From: Clostridia bacterium | GTDB lineage: Bacteria > Bacillota > Clostridia > Oscillospirales > Acutalibacteraceae | Assembly (NCBI GenBank): GCA_017441385.1 | Contig: JAFRXY010000040.1 | Coordinates: 41,363-105,362, forward strand | DNA length: 64,000 nt | Reading direction: 5' to 3' | Part shown: positions 24,943 to 33,778 of the stretch, in pieces | How the letters are laid out: each line of letters begins with the position of its first letter | Numbering within the stretch: position 1 is the stretch's first letter | Made by a program: the position numbers and the translations under genes | The notes under the pieces: model-generated | Told to the model about the DNA's origin: nothing | Database searches by the model: none | Seen by the model: only the letters and a program-made list of their open reading frames with translations

Positions 24943-26412
24943 ATGGAACTGAAAGACATGACCGCGCTGGAACTTGGCGCGGCGATCCGGAAGGGCGAGA
25001 TCAGCGCCGTCGAAGCGGCGGAATTCTCGCTGGGTCAGATTGAACGGTACGACAAACAATTCTCCTGCTTCGTGACCGTGCAGGAGGACGTCTTGCAGAG
25101 AGCGGAGGAAGTGCAGAAGGGCATTGCCGCCGGCGCATTCACTTCCCCCTTGGCCGGCGTGCCGATGGGCATCAAGGACAACATGTGTCAGAAGGGCATT
25201 CAGACCTCCTGCGGCTCCCGCATGCTGGCGGGTTTCAAGCCCACCTACAGCGCGACGGCGGTGGAGGAAATCATGAAGGCGGGCGCGGTGCCGCTGGGCA
25301 AGCTCAATATGGATGAATTTGCCATGGGCTCCACCTCCGAAACCAGCTTTTTCGGCGTGACCAGAAACCCGTGGAATGCGGAATGCGTCCCGGGCGGTTC
25401 TTCGGGCGGTTCCGCGGCGGCGGTCGCGGCGGGGGAATGCTTCTATTCCCTCGGTTCCGACACCGGCGGCAGCATCCGCCAGCCGGCTTCCTTCTGCGGC
25501 GTGACGGGCATCAAGCCCACCTACGGCGCGGTGTCCCGCTTCGGACTGGTGGCCTACGCCAGCTCCCTTGACCAGATCGGCCCTCTCGCCCGGAATGCCG
25601 CCGACTGCGCGGCCGTTCTCGGCGAAATCATGAAGCAGGACAGACGCGACAACACTTCCGTCGCCACCAAGGGCATTGACCTGCAAAAGGTTCTGCATAC
25701 CGACGTGAAGGGCATGAGAATCGGCATTCCCGCCGACTTCTTCGGAGAAGGTCTGGATAAGGAGGTCGCTGCTTGCATCGAAGCGGCGGCCAAGCAGCTG
25801 GAAAGCATGGGCGCGACGGTGGAAAAATTCGATATGCCCATCGTGAAATACGCCATTCCCGCCTATTATATCATCGCCTCCGCCGAGGCCAGCAGCAATC
25901 TCAGCCGCTACGACGGCATCAAGTACGGCTACCGCGCGGAACATCCCGCCGACCTGCTCGACCTTTACACCAAGAGCCGCAGCGAAGGCTTCGGCATGGA
26001 GGTCAAGCGGAGAATCATGCTGGGCTGCTTCGTGCTGTCCTCCGGCTATTACGACGCTTACTACCGCAAGGCTCTGCAGGCCAAGGCGCTCATCAAGGCG
26101 GCCTTCGACAGGGCGTTTGAGCGATACGATCTCATTCTCGGCCCGGTGGCGCCCACCACCGCGCTGAAAATCGGCGAGAATCTCTCTGACCCGCTGAAAA
26201 TGTACCTCGGCGACATCTACACCGTCATGATCAACCTCGCCGGACTTCCCGCCGCTTCGGTGCCCTGCGGCTTCGACGGGAAGGGAATGCCGGTGGGCAT
26301 GCACCTCATCGGCCATTATTTCGACGAAGAAAAAATTCTCGGCGCGGCGCACGCTTATCAGCAGGTCACCGACTGGCACAAGCGCAAGCCCACTCAGCTT
26401 GACAGAATATAG
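24943..26412 (+). CDS. gatA: Asp/Glu-tRNA amidotransferase subunit A
   Basis: The 489-residue protein is the amidase-signature subunit that releases ammonia from Gln. The catalytic Lys-cisSer-Ser triad is visible: Lys in GIKDNMCQKG (about residue 77), then the Gly/Ser-rich PGGSSGGSAAAVAAGE and SDTGGSIRQPASFCG (about 150-182) with the two serines. Length and order of blocks are normal. The gene starts with ATG behind GGAAGGA and is 26 bases from gatC and 18 bases before gatB, in the usual C-A-B order. The C-terminal part has the NLAGLPAASVPCG block of the family. Confidence 0.97.
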   Translation: MELKDMTALELGAAIRKGEISAVEAAEFSLGQIERYDKQFSCFVTVQEDVLQRAEEVQKGIAAGAFTSPLAGVPMGIKDNMCQKGIQTSCGSRMLAGFKPTYSATAVEEIMKAGAVPLGKLNMDEFAMGSTSETSFFGVTRNPWNAECVPGGSSGGSAAAVAAGECFYSLGSDTGGSIRQPASFCGVTGIKPTYGAVSRFGLVAYASSLDQIGPLARNAADCAAVLGEIMKQDRRDNTSVATKGIDLQKVLHTDVKGMRIGIPADFFGEGLDKEVAACIEAAAKQLESMGATVEKFDMPIVKYAIPAYYIIASAEASSNLSRYDGIKYGYRAEHPADLLDLYTKSRSEGFGMEVKRRIMLGCFVLSSGYYDAYYRKALQAKALIKAAFDRAFERYDLILGPVAPTTALKIGENLSDPLKMYLGDIYTVMINLAGLPAASVPCGFDGKGMPVGMHLIGHYFDEEKILGAAHAYQQVTDWHKRKPTQLDRI

Positions 26413-26430
26413 GAAAGGAGCGGAATCACA

Positions 26431-27867
26431 ATGTCACATTCAAAATGGGAAACCGTCATGGGCTTGGAAGTGCATGTGGAGCTTGCCACCAAGACCAAAA
26501 TCTTCTGCTCTTGCACCACTGAATTCGGCGGCGCCCCCAATACCCACTGCTGCCCCATCTGCACGGGAATGCCGGGGGTGCTGCCCTCCCTCAACAAGGC
26601 GGTGGTGGAATACGCCACCAAAGCCGGCCTTGCGCTTAATTGCGAGATTACGCGCTACAACAAATTCGACCGCAAGAACTACTTCTATCCCGACCTGCCC
26701 AAGGCCTATCAGATCAGCCAGCTCTACCTGCCCATCTGCCGCAACGGCGGTGTGGAAATCGAAGCGGAAGACGGCGGCCGGAAGGTCATCGGCATTCACG
26801 AAATCCACATGGAGGAGGACGCGGGCAAGCTGGTGCACGACCCGCACACCAATTCCACACTGGTGGATTACAACCGCTGCGGCGTGCCGCTGATTGAAAT
26901 CGTGAGCGAACCAGACTTCCGTTCGGCGGAGGAAGTCATCCGCTACCTCGAGAAGCTCAGGGCGATTCTGCAATACATCGGCGTTTCGGACTGCAAAATG
27001 CAGGAAGGTTCCCTCCGCGCCGACGTGAATCTCTCGGTGCGTCCCGCCGGTTCGGAGACATTCGGCACCCGCACCGAAATGAAGAACATGAATTCCTTTA
27101 AGGCCATCATGCGCGCCATTCACTACGAAGCCAACCGTCAGATAGGCGTGCTGGAGAAGGGCGGCGAGGTCATGCAGGAAACCCGGCGCTGGGACGACAA
27201 CCTCGGCGAATCCTTCGCCATGCGTTCCAAGGAGGACGCGCAGGATTACAAGTACTTCCCGGAGCCGGATTTAATTCCCATCGAGATCAGCGAGGAAACC
27301 GTCGAGCAGACGAAGAAAGCCCTTCCCGAGCTGCCGGAGGCCAAGCGGCTGCGTTACGTCGGCGAGCTGGGGCTGCCGGAATACGACGCGTCGCAGATCA
27401 CCAATTCCAAGGCGCTGGTGGAGCTGTTCGAGTGCAATCTCGCGGCGGGAGTTCCCGCGAAGGAGCTTGCCAACTGGATTATGGGCGAGGTCATGCACAT
27501 GCTTAGCGACAGCGGCAAGGAGCCGGAGGAAATGACCTTCGACTACCGCTATCTCGGCGCTCTCATCGGCATGGTGCAGAAGAATGAAATCACCCGCAAC
27601 ACGGCGAAGAAGGTATTCAAGGCGGTCTTTGAGGAAGGCTGCGATCCGGTGGACTACGTGGAGAAGCACAACCTGAAGACCGTGACCGACACCGGCGCGG
27701 TGCGAGCCGCCATTGAGGAAGTGGTGGCGGCCAACCCGAAGTCGGTTGAGGAATACCGTTCGGGCAAGGAGAAGGCGCTGCAATACCTGATCGGTCAATC
27801 CATGCGTGCGCTGCGCGGCAAAGCCGACCCGCAGACCGTCACCGCCATTCTGAAAGAAATACTGTAA
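26431..27867 (+). CDS. gatB: Asp/Glu-tRNA amidotransferase subunit B
   Basis: The 478-residue GatB activates the misacylated tRNA (by phosphorylation) and recognises the tRNA. The N-terminal cradle has GLEVHVELATKTKIFC, the zinc-type CSC/CPIC cysteines, KNYFYPDLPKAYQISQ and IHMEEDAGKL; then TEMKNMNSFKA and the helical plus YqeY-like tail domain ending in GQSMRALRGKADP. ATG follows AAAGGAG. It is the last gene of the operon, and repeat elements rather than an immediate terminator follow its stop. No anomaly seen. Confidence 0.97.
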   Translation: MSHSKWETVMGLEVHVELATKTKIFCSCTTEFGGAPNTHCCPICTGMPGVLPSLNKAVVEYATKAGLALNCEITRYNKFDRKNYFYPDLPKAYQISQLYLPICRNGGVEIEAEDGGRKVIGIHEIHMEEDAGKLVHDPHTNSTLVDYNRCGVPLIEIVSEPDFRSAEEVIRYLEKLRAILQYIGVSDCKMQEGSLRADVNLSVRPAGSETFGTRTEMKNMNSFKAIMRAIHYEANRQIGVLEKGGEVMQETRRWDDNLGESFAMRSKEDAQDYKYFPEPDLIPIEISEETVEQTKKALPELPEAKRLRYVGELGLPEYDASQITNSKALVELFECNLAAGVPAKELANWIMGEVMHMLSDSGKEPEEMTFDYRYLGALIGMVQKNEITRNTAKKVFKAVFEEGCDPVDYVEKHNLKTVTDTGAVRAAIEEVVAANPKSVEEYRSGKEKALQYLIGQSMRALRGKADPQTVTAILKEIL

Positions 27868-27894
27868 GTCAAAAAACAGAAAAAGAAAAAAAGA

Positions 27895-28035
27895 AAGCGC
27901 GCAGCGCCGAACTAGCGAGCGAACGCGAGCGTGGGAGTCGAGGGGGTCTGGACCTCCTCGCGGGTCAAGGGCAGAGCCCTTGCGGGGTGGTGGGGCAGCG
28001 CCCCACGAGGGAGCGAAGCGACCGAGCAAGACGGG
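27895..28035 (+). repeat. GC-rich dispersed repeat, copy B
   Basis: Starts GCGCGCAGCGCCGAACTAGC like copy D (62040-62190), has a divergent centre, and ends with GGGGCAGCGCCCCACGAGG and AGCGAAGCGACCGAGCAAGAC. Several internal palindromes (for example GGGGC-GCCCC) would fold in RNA. No gene is visible. Confidence 0.75.
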
Positions 28036-28102
28036 CTTGGACAACGAACAAGGTAAGGCGAATTGTGATAATGCTCCGATTTGAATTCGCCTAACCCGAT
28101 TT

Positions 28103-28205
28103 TATACTCAATAACGATTTAGCGTGCCGCCTCGGACTTCACAAAAACCATATATGAAAGTTTTTGCTCGTCCTCGGCTGGCAGCTATTGCCGTTATTGA
28201 GTATA
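28103..28205 (+). mobile_element. MITE-like 103-bp palindromic element, copy 2
   Basis: Identical to the elements at 18674-18776 and 54974-55076, with the same 14-bp terminal inverted repeats and outer TA dinucleotides. It sits 235 bases past gatB among other repeats. Confidence 0.8.
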
Positions 28206-28345
28206 AATTAGGGATTACCTCGCCGGGACGTCGAGGACGCCGTCCCCTACATAGGGCTATTTCACAAATTTCGTTAAGTTGATGACATTGCTCAAAGAGG
28301 GAGGCGGCTTGCCGCAGGCAAGACGGAGGGAGTTAATTTCACTAA
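28206..28345 (+). repeat. Cluster of two further hairpin repeats
   Basis: The first hairpin (about 28220-28245) is built on GGGACG...CGTCCC. The second (about 28295-28335) is a GAGGGAGGCGGCTTGCC / GGCAAGACGGAGGGAG inverted repeat. It is flanked by two related AATTTCRYTAAGTTG-type sequences (28270-28285 and 28335-28350), as if the second hairpin had been inserted into a duplicated site. No coding potential. Confidence 0.5.
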
Positions 28346-28368
28346 GTTGTGGATAGTGTATCGAAAAT

Positions 28369-28416
28369 AAAAAAATTCCGCCGCAAGCCTTTTGGACATG
28401 CGGCTGAATTTTTTTT
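28369..28416 (+). terminator. Strong hairpin terminator
   Basis: AAAAATTCCGCCGCA pairs with TGCGGCTGAATTTTT with a single mismatch, followed by more T. It is 500 bases beyond gatB with only repeats between, so it may be the final terminator of gatCAB. The A-run on the left allows use on the minus strand too. Confidence 0.75.
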
Positions 28417-28420
28417 AAAA

Positions 28421-28934
28421 TGTTGTAAGGAATGGTTTGTGATTTTGTGTGTGGTGATGTAATGGTGTGTGAATTTCAATGACACGTCGGTTGTGTCTTT
28501 TTATACCGTTCCAGAAAATATTCCCGTCCCACGTTCGGGGTAATGGAAAAAATATCCTCTCCTTTCTTTTGGCATGACCCTGCCGCCGCCTCTGAGACAT
28601 TCCGCATGACAAATGAAGTGATGCCGAAGTGAAGTTTTTGGTTTTTGGTTTTTTTTAATATTGGGTTTAGGAAAATGTGTGGAATTGTAAGAAGATTCTC
28701 GCCACAGGCTGAGGCAGGCGGGGAAGGTCATTTGGTAGGGCTGACGCGGCGGACGGAAGGCCATGTGCTTTTCCGCCTTCTGTCCTTTGCGTTTTTGCCT
28801 TTCAACTATAACACGTTTGAGAAGCCCAAAAAGTATCGCTTTTTTTAAAAAAATTTTTTGATTTTCTTCGATTTGTATACCTGCACAAATAAGCATTCCT
28901 GACTTTGTGCAATATTCCTGCGAATCCCCAACAA
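28421..28934. other. Gene-poor intergenic stretch
   Basis: Both strands hold open frames of up to 219 codons here, but they lack ribosome sites, run through the flanking terminator or have no recognisable domain. The stretch 28640-28850 alternates AT-rich tracts with a GC-rich centre and ends in an A/T-run. I could not match it to tmRNA, 6S, SRP or RNase P RNA by eye. Confidence 0.4.
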
Positions 28935-28993
28935 CAAAACCGCGCACGGCTTTTCCCTGCTGAATGGAGGGGAATCGGCCCTGCGCGGTTTTG
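28935..28993 (-). terminator. Terminator of the tex-lipoprotein-DUF1292 operon
   Basis: CAAAACCGCGCA pairs with TGCGCGGTTTTG. On the minus strand it lies 24 bases past the DUF1292 stop. The arms are almost the same as those of the terminator at 34078-34131. Confidence 0.7.
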
Positions 28994-29017
28994 TTCCGGC
29001 ATGAATATTTCAAAAAA

Positions 29018-29377
29018 TCAGTCGTGGCAATGGCCGCAGCCGCAGCCGTGTTCGTCATCTTCACTTTCTTCAAACGCCTGCCGCATGTTCTCCATGAACT
29101 GATGGAAGACGGTGTCGAGAATTTCCTCGTCGTCGATGCCCTCGAATTCCATCGAGTCATCCTCGTGGTGAATGATCTTGAGAATCACCACTTCGGTGTC
29201 TTCGCTGTCATCTTCCTCCGTCTCGTCGGCGGGGTAGAAAATCGCGTATTCCTCGTCGTTGCAGGGGATAATGTCCAGCAGGTCGAAGGGATATTCCTTG
29301 CCGCTTTCGTCGGTCAGATAGATGTGGGCTTCTTCTTCTTCGTTTTCGGGTGTGAGGTTTTCGTTGAGATCAATCAT
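29018..29377 (-). CDS. DUF1292-like acidic protein with a His/Cys-rich tail
   Basis: The 119-residue protein resembles the DUF1292 (YrzB-type) family: an acidic N-terminus, an IYLTDESGKEYPFDLLDII core and a segment DEEYAIFYPADE followed by VVILKI. It then adds a very acidic stretch and a C-terminal HGCGCGHCHD, which looks like a metal-binding tail and is not something I expect in the family. The function of DUF1292 proteins is not established. ATG is preceded by GGAAG. It is the third gene of a tex-lipoprotein-DUF1292 operon, beginning 25 bases after the lipoprotein stop, and a terminator follows. Confidence 0.7.
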   Translation of the reverse strand: MIDLNENLTPENEEEEAHIYLTDESGKEYPFDLLDIIPCNDEEYAIFYPADETEEDDSEDTEVVILKIIHHEDDSMEFEGIDDEEILDTVFHQFMENMRQAFEESEDDEHGCGCGHCHD

Positions 29378-29402
29378 GTGATTGTGCTTCCTTTCTGATG
29401 TA

Positions 29403-30380
29403 TTATTTCTTTTTTATATTACAGACCGACGCTGCCGATTCTGTAAACGTGTATTTTTTGTCTCCCGACTGAATCACGCCGGCATTCTCCTGATAGGAGG
29501 ACTGCTCCTGTATCATGCGGTTGTCCATGGCCATCACGAGCGAACCGCTCAGCGGCTCCCGCTTTTTGTAGGTGTAGGTCACGCCGTCGCTGGTAAAAGG
29601 CTCCGGAAGGTCGAGCTTCTCCCCCTTGATGTTGACATACAGGCTGCCGTCCTTCACGCTGCTGACGGTGTAGGTGTTTTGCAAACCCACCTGACGGAGC
29701 TTCCATGAACTGCCCTGCTGTATGCTGTCCTTCAACTTATAAAACAGATCGGCCGCCACTTCCTTCATGTTCTCGTCGGTCACGACGTCGGCGGTGTAGG
29801 GAAATTTCTTGTGAATGGCGTCGATACCCTTGACCGTGATCCGGTAATCCTTGGAAATACTGACCGTGAAGCTCTGCCCGATGAGGTCGTAATAGACCGC
29901 GTTGTCCTCATTCCTGCCGGATTTCTGATGGGTGTCGGTGACCGTCGCGCCCTCCTCGGTTTCATAGCCCGTGCGGATTCTTTGGAAGGTGTAGACCGCG
30001 GTCATGAAGCCGTCCTTTTTGACGGCCAGCGCGATGTCGTAATGGTAGGTCTGCGTCACGCGGGTGTAGGAGATCACCGATTGGCCGCTGTAGAAATACT
30101 GCTCGCTGACCGACGCCGATTCCATCGTGTAGCTGCCCGTCCTGAATTTCGGCGCGGGAATTATTTTATTCTGCGCGGTCGCGGAAGTAGTTCCGGTGTC
30201 ATCGGAAGGCGTGTCGGCGGCTTGGGTTTGTGAAGTCACCGCGCCGTCGGAAGAATACAAACCGTCCAGCCGCCCCGGCATTTTCTTCTGACAGGCGGTC
30301 ACGGCTAGGCAGAGAACAAGCATGGCAGCCGGAACGGTACAAATTTGAATTTTTTTTAATACTCCCCGTGAGCGCTTCAT
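29403..30380 (-). CDS. Predicted lipoprotein of unknown function, DUF6263-like
   Basis: The 325-residue protein has a signal peptide with lipobox LAVTAC (Cys30), a Ser/Thr/Ala-rich linker to about residue 72, and a beta-rich domain. The domain holds YRITVKGIDAIHKKFPYTADVV and a later VQQGSSW-type segment, reminiscent of DUF6263-like lipoproteins; I am not certain of the family. It is expected on the outer face of the membrane. Its ATG overlaps the tex stop (ATGA), so translation is coupled to tex despite the lack of an obvious functional link. No enzymatic motif seen. Confidence 0.65.
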   Translation of the reverse strand: MKRSRGVLKKIQICTVPAAMLVLCLAVTACQKKMPGRLDGLYSSDGAVTSQTQAADTPSDDTGTTSATAQNKIIPAPKFRTGSYTMESASVSEQYFYSGQSVISYTRVTQTYHYDIALAVKKDGFMTAVYTFQRIRTGYETEEGATVTDTHQKSGRNEDNAVYYDLIGQSFTVSISKDYRITVKGIDAIHKKFPYTADVVTDENMKEVAADLFYKLKDSIQQGSSWKLRQVGLQNTYTVSSVKDGSLYVNIKGEKLDLPEPFTSDGVTYTYKKREPLSGSLVMAMDNRMIQEQSSYQENAGVIQSGDKKYTFTESAASVCNIKKK

Positions 30381-32563
30381 TGCTTCTTGGGTTCCCCTTT
30401 CATGGTAAGGCCGATTCTGCCCTTGGCCGCGTCGATGGAAAGCACCCAGACCTTCACGATGTCGCCCACTTTCAGCACTTCGGAAGGATGCTTGACACGG
30501 CGGTTGGCGATCTGGGAAACATGCACCAGTCCGTCCTGATGCACGCCGATGTCCACGAAGGCGCCGAAGTCAATGACGTTGCGGACGGTGCCCTGCATTT
30601 CCATGCCGACTTTCAGGTCTTTGATGTCCATCACGTCGGTGCGGAGCATGGGCTTGGGAAGTTCGTCGCGGGGGTCGCGTCCGGGGCGCATGAGTTCATT
30701 GATAATGTCGGTGAGGGTCGGCACGCCGATTCCCAGCTTTTCGGCGGTCTTGTCGTACCCCATGCGGGCGACCGCTTCCTTGAGCTTGCCGAGCGAACCG
30801 TTCCGGATGTCGGCGGGGGTGAATCCGCAGAGCCCCAGCAGCGCTTCCGCCGCCTCGTAGCTTTCGGGATGAACCGCCGTGCCGTCAAGGGGATTGCTGC
30901 TTTCGCTCACCCGCATGAAGCCGGCGCACTGCTCGAAGGCCTTGGGGCCGAGCTTGGCCACCTTCAATAATTCCCTGCGGCTCCTGAAGGCGCCGTTTGT
31001 CTCGCGGTAGGCGACGATGTTCTTCGATACGGCGGAGGTAATGCCCACCACCTTGCTGAGAAGGGCGGGAGAAGCGGTGTTGAGGTCAACGCCGACCGAA
31101 TTCACGCAGTCTTCCACCACGCCGTCCAGCGCTTCGGAGAGCCGTTTCTGGGGCATGTCGTGCTGATACTGCCCCACGCCGATGGCCTTGGGGTCGATCT
31201 TGACCAGCTCGGCCAGCGGATCCTGCAAGCGTCGTGCAATGGAGATGGCGGAACGGACATTCACGTCGTAGTCGGGGAATTCCTCGGCGGCCAGCTTGCT
31301 GGCGGAATAGACCGACGCGCCGGCTTCGCTCACCACCATGTAGGCGACGCTGAGATTCTGCTCGCGAATCAGCTCGGCGGTGAAGATTTCGGTTTCCTTG
31401 CTGGCGGTGCCGTTGCCGATGGCGATGATTTCCACGCCGTAGGCCTTGATGAATTTCCCCACAATCTTCTTGGCCTCGGCGACCTTGGCTTCGGAATGCA
31501 TGGGGCGCACGGGGTAAATGACGGTTGTGTTGAGCAGCCGTCCGGTCGCGTCCACCACCGCCACCTTGCAGCCCATCCGGTAGCCCGGGTCAAGACCCAT
31601 TGCCACCTTGCCCTTGACGGGGGGCTGCATGAGCAATTGGTGCAGGTTCTCGGAGAAGACCTTGATGGCGTTCTCCACCGCCGCGTCGGTGAGTTCGCCG
31701 CGCAGTTCATTCGAGATGGAGGGGAAGATCAGCCGGTCGTAAGCGTCCTCGGCGGCGGTGCGCACCGCGGCGGTGCAGGGCGTGTCGCCCATTTTGAGCA
31801 CCGCTTTGCATACGATGTCCACGCCGCGCGAACGGTCGAAGTCGATGGAAACCTTGAGGAATTTCTCCCGCTCGCCGCGGTCAATCGCGAGGATTTTGTA
31901 GCCGGCCGCCTTCTTCATCGGCTCGGTGTAGTCGTAGTAATTTTCATAGACCGACTGGGCTTCGGGGTCGGCCGCCTTGGCAACGATGCTGCCGTGCCCG
32001 AAGGCCACGGTGCGCAGGCGCTTGCGGATTTCGGCGTTGTCGGAAATGTCCTCCGCGATGATGTCCAGCGCCCCCTGCAGGGCTTCTTCGGGGGTGTTTA
32101 CTTCCTTTTCGGGATTAATATAGGCCTGCGCCATGTCGATGGGATATTCCCGCGTTTCCTGCGCGAAGATGGCGGCGGCCAGCGGTTCCAGCCCCTTCTC
32201 GCGGGCTACCGAGGCGCGGGTCTTGCGCTTGGGCTTGTAGGGGCGGTAGATGTCCTCGATTTCGGTCAGCGTCGCCGCCCTGTCCAGCGCGGCGGAGATT
32301 TCGTCGGTGAGCTTGCCGAGATTCTCGATGGAGGCCAGCACTTCATTCCGGCGCTTGTCGAGATTCTGGAGGTACTGGTAGCGTTCGGAAATTTCCCTCA
32401 GCTTCTGGTCGTCCATGGAGCCGTGCATTTCCTTGCGGTAGCGGGCGATGAAGGGAATGGTGTTGCCGTCGTCGATGAGCTTGAGAATATTCTCGCTGTA
32501 TTCGGGTTTGATGCCGAATTCGGCGGCAAGAGCCTGTGCGAAATTCATTTTTTTTGTCGTCAT
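30377..32563 (-). CDS. tex: Tex-family RNA-binding transcription accessory protein
   Basis: The 728-residue protein matches Tex throughout: N-terminal helical part with TIPFIARYRKEMHGSMDD (about residue 34) and YRPYKPKRKTRASVAREKGL, a YqgF-like RNase H domain with MGLDPGYRMGCKVAVVD (about 325), helix-hairpin-helix repeats with ALLSKVVGITSAVSKNIV, and a C-terminal S1 domain (about 645-720) with LKVGMEMQGTVRNVIDFGAF and LVHVSQIANR. Tex/Spt6-type proteins bind RNA and affect transcription. An in-frame ATG five codons in (32548) is an alternative start; the site AAAAGG is close to the first ATG. It heads an operon of three. Confidence 0.95.
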   Translation of the reverse strand: MTTKKMNFAQALAAEFGIKPEYSENILKLIDDGNTIPFIARYRKEMHGSMDDQKLREISERYQYLQNLDKRRNEVLASIENLGKLTDEISAALDRAATLTEIEDIYRPYKPKRKTRASVAREKGLEPLAAAIFAQETREYPIDMAQAYINPEKEVNTPEEALQGALDIIAEDISDNAEIRKRLRTVAFGHGSIVAKAADPEAQSVYENYYDYTEPMKKAAGYKILAIDRGEREKFLKVSIDFDRSRGVDIVCKAVLKMGDTPCTAAVRTAAEDAYDRLIFPSISNELRGELTDAAVENAIKVFSENLHQLLMQPPVKGKVAMGLDPGYRMGCKVAVVDATGRLLNTTVIYPVRPMHSEAKVAEAKKIVGKFIKAYGVEIIAIGNGTASKETEIFTAELIREQNLSVAYMVVSEAGASVYSASKLAAEEFPDYDVNVRSAISIARRLQDPLAELVKIDPKAIGVGQYQHDMPQKRLSEALDGVVEDCVNSVGVDLNTASPALLSKVVGITSAVSKNIVAYRETNGAFRSRRELLKVAKLGPKAFEQCAGFMRVSESSNPLDGTAVHPESYEAAEALLGLCGFTPADIRNGSLGKLKEAVARMGYDKTAEKLGIGVPTLTDIINELMRPGRDPRDELPKPMLRTDVMDIKDLKVGMEMQGTVRNVIDFGAFVDIGVHQDGLVHVSQIANRRVKHPSEVLKVGDIVKVWVLSIDAAKGRIGLTMKGEPKKQ

Positions 32564-32609
32564 CCTTTTCTTGGTATGTCTTAAAACATAATTATATCAT
32601 AGAAAACCG

Positions 32610-33395
32610 TCATAATTGTGAACCGAAAATAAATTCGATTCCATACAGCACCGCCAGAATGACGGGCTGGTGGAGAATGTAGACGATGAGGGTGTGCCGC
32701 CCGATGAATCCCAGCCACGGCAGCGGGTCGGCAAAGCAGAGGGAAGGCAGCTTCCCGCGGTATTTCACAAGCAGACCGCCGAGATACGCCCCGCCCAGCA
32801 GGAGGAAGAACCACGGCAGCAGCGGCACGTAATCCACCGACAGAAAGCCCCCCTTGATGATGCCGAAGGGGTAGAGCTGGTTGTTGAGCAGCAAGTCCGA
32901 AGGAAGTTCCCATTCCAACAGCCCCTTGACGCCGACGAATCCCTTGCTGATGCGGTAGGTCAGGGCAAAAATCACCGCGCAGAGCGGAATCATCACCGCC
33001 GCGGGAAGTTTCTTCCAGAATTCCTCAAACGCGCCGAAGAGAATCATTCCGACGCTCATCAGGTGGAGAATGCCGAAATAGATGGCCTCCCCCGGAAAGA
33101 CAAAGGAGGTCACGGCGGTAAAGGCAAAGGCAATGGCCAGCAGACGGCCGCCGCGCCGGAGATTGCTCCGGCTGAAGGCGCAGGAAACGCCCGCCAGCAG
33201 GATGAAGGCGGAGGTGTCGAAGACCGCGATATTCTCATTGGCGTAGTAAGCCGCCTTGCCCCATTCGGTGGGAATGACAAAGGCAAGGTCGAACAGGATA
33301 TGAAATATCACCATGTAAATCAGCGCGGCCCCGCGTAAGTAATCGATAAAGACAATTCTTGGCTGTCTTTCTTTCAAATCCGTTTTGTTTTCCAA
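32610..33395 (-). CDS. DUF1624 / heparan-acetyltransferase-like membrane acyltransferase
   Basis: The 261-residue membrane protein shows RIVFIDYLRGAALIYMVIFH at its start and HTLIVYILHQPVI near its end, the features of DUF1624 proteins, a family related to the lysosomal HGSNAT acetyltransferases and OPG-type acyltransferases. About seven to eight hydrophobic helices are visible. A likely role is transfer of an acyl group to a surface sugar, but the acceptor is unknown. I prefer the TTG start at 33395, with GGAG exactly eight bases upstream, over the TTG at 33413. It is 46 bases upstream of tex on the same strand and may be cotranscribed. Confidence 0.7.
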   Translation of the reverse strand: MENKTDLKERQPRIVFIDYLRGAALIYMVIFHILFDLAFVIPTEWGKAAYYANENIAVFDTSAFILLAGVSCAFSRSNLRRGGRLLAIAFAFTAVTSFVFPGEAIYFGILHLMSVGMILFGAFEEFWKKLPAAVMIPLCAVIFALTYRISKGFVGVKGLLEWELPSDLLLNNQLYPFGIIKGGFLSVDYVPLLPWFFLLLGGAYLGGLLVKYRGKLPSLCFADPLPWLGFIGRHTLIVYILHQPVILAVLYGIEFIFGSQL

Positions 33396-33469
33396 AGTAA
33401 ACACTCCGATCAAAATTTATCTCCCGTCGGGGCGAGGATAGTCTAAGATTTACGCTGTTTTGTATTCGC

Positions 33470-33640
33470 CCGCGCCTTGTTGCGTGTCCGGGCTGGTATT
33501 GCTCGGTCGCTTCGCTCCCTCGTGAGGGCTTTGCCCTCACCCTCCCAGCAGGGCGCTGCCCTGCACCCGCCAGGGAGCAGTGGCCCCCTGGACCCCGCGC
33601 TCGCAAGCTCGCTTAATTGCGCTGCGCGCTGCTTTTTTCT
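33470..33640 (-). repeat. GC-rich dispersed repeat, copy C (reverse orientation)
   Basis: Read on the minus strand it starts GCGCGCAGCGCAATTAAG, passes through GCGAGCGCGGGGTCC and the GCAGGGCAGCGCCCTGC palindrome, and ends AGGGAGCGAAGCGACCGAGC like copies B and D. The ATTAAGCGAGCTTGCG block also appears twice in tandem at 40490-40530. Confidence 0.7.
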
Positions 33641-33742
33641 GTTTACCTCCTACCTTCTCCATCCTCCCTGACTATTATATCTTGTGCTCACAGAAAATTC
33701 AATATTTCCCGGGGCAATCTTATGGAAAATTCTGTGAGGCTG

Positions 33743-33751
33743 TGGTATAAT
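33743..33751 (+). promoter_or_regulatory. Extended -10 promoter of the Nif11-like gene
   Basis: TGGTATAAT (TATAAT at 33746-33751) is an extended -10 element about 28 bases before the gene. The -35 region (TGGAAA around 33723) is weak. Confidence 0.5.
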
Positions 33752-33778
33752 GAAAAAAAACGGAAAGGAATGATGTGT

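Noticed and set aside
28501..29160. 219-codon minus-strand frame upstream of the repeats
   Set aside because: It overlaps the DUF1292 gene and passes through its terminator; the peptide is low in complexity with no ribosome site.
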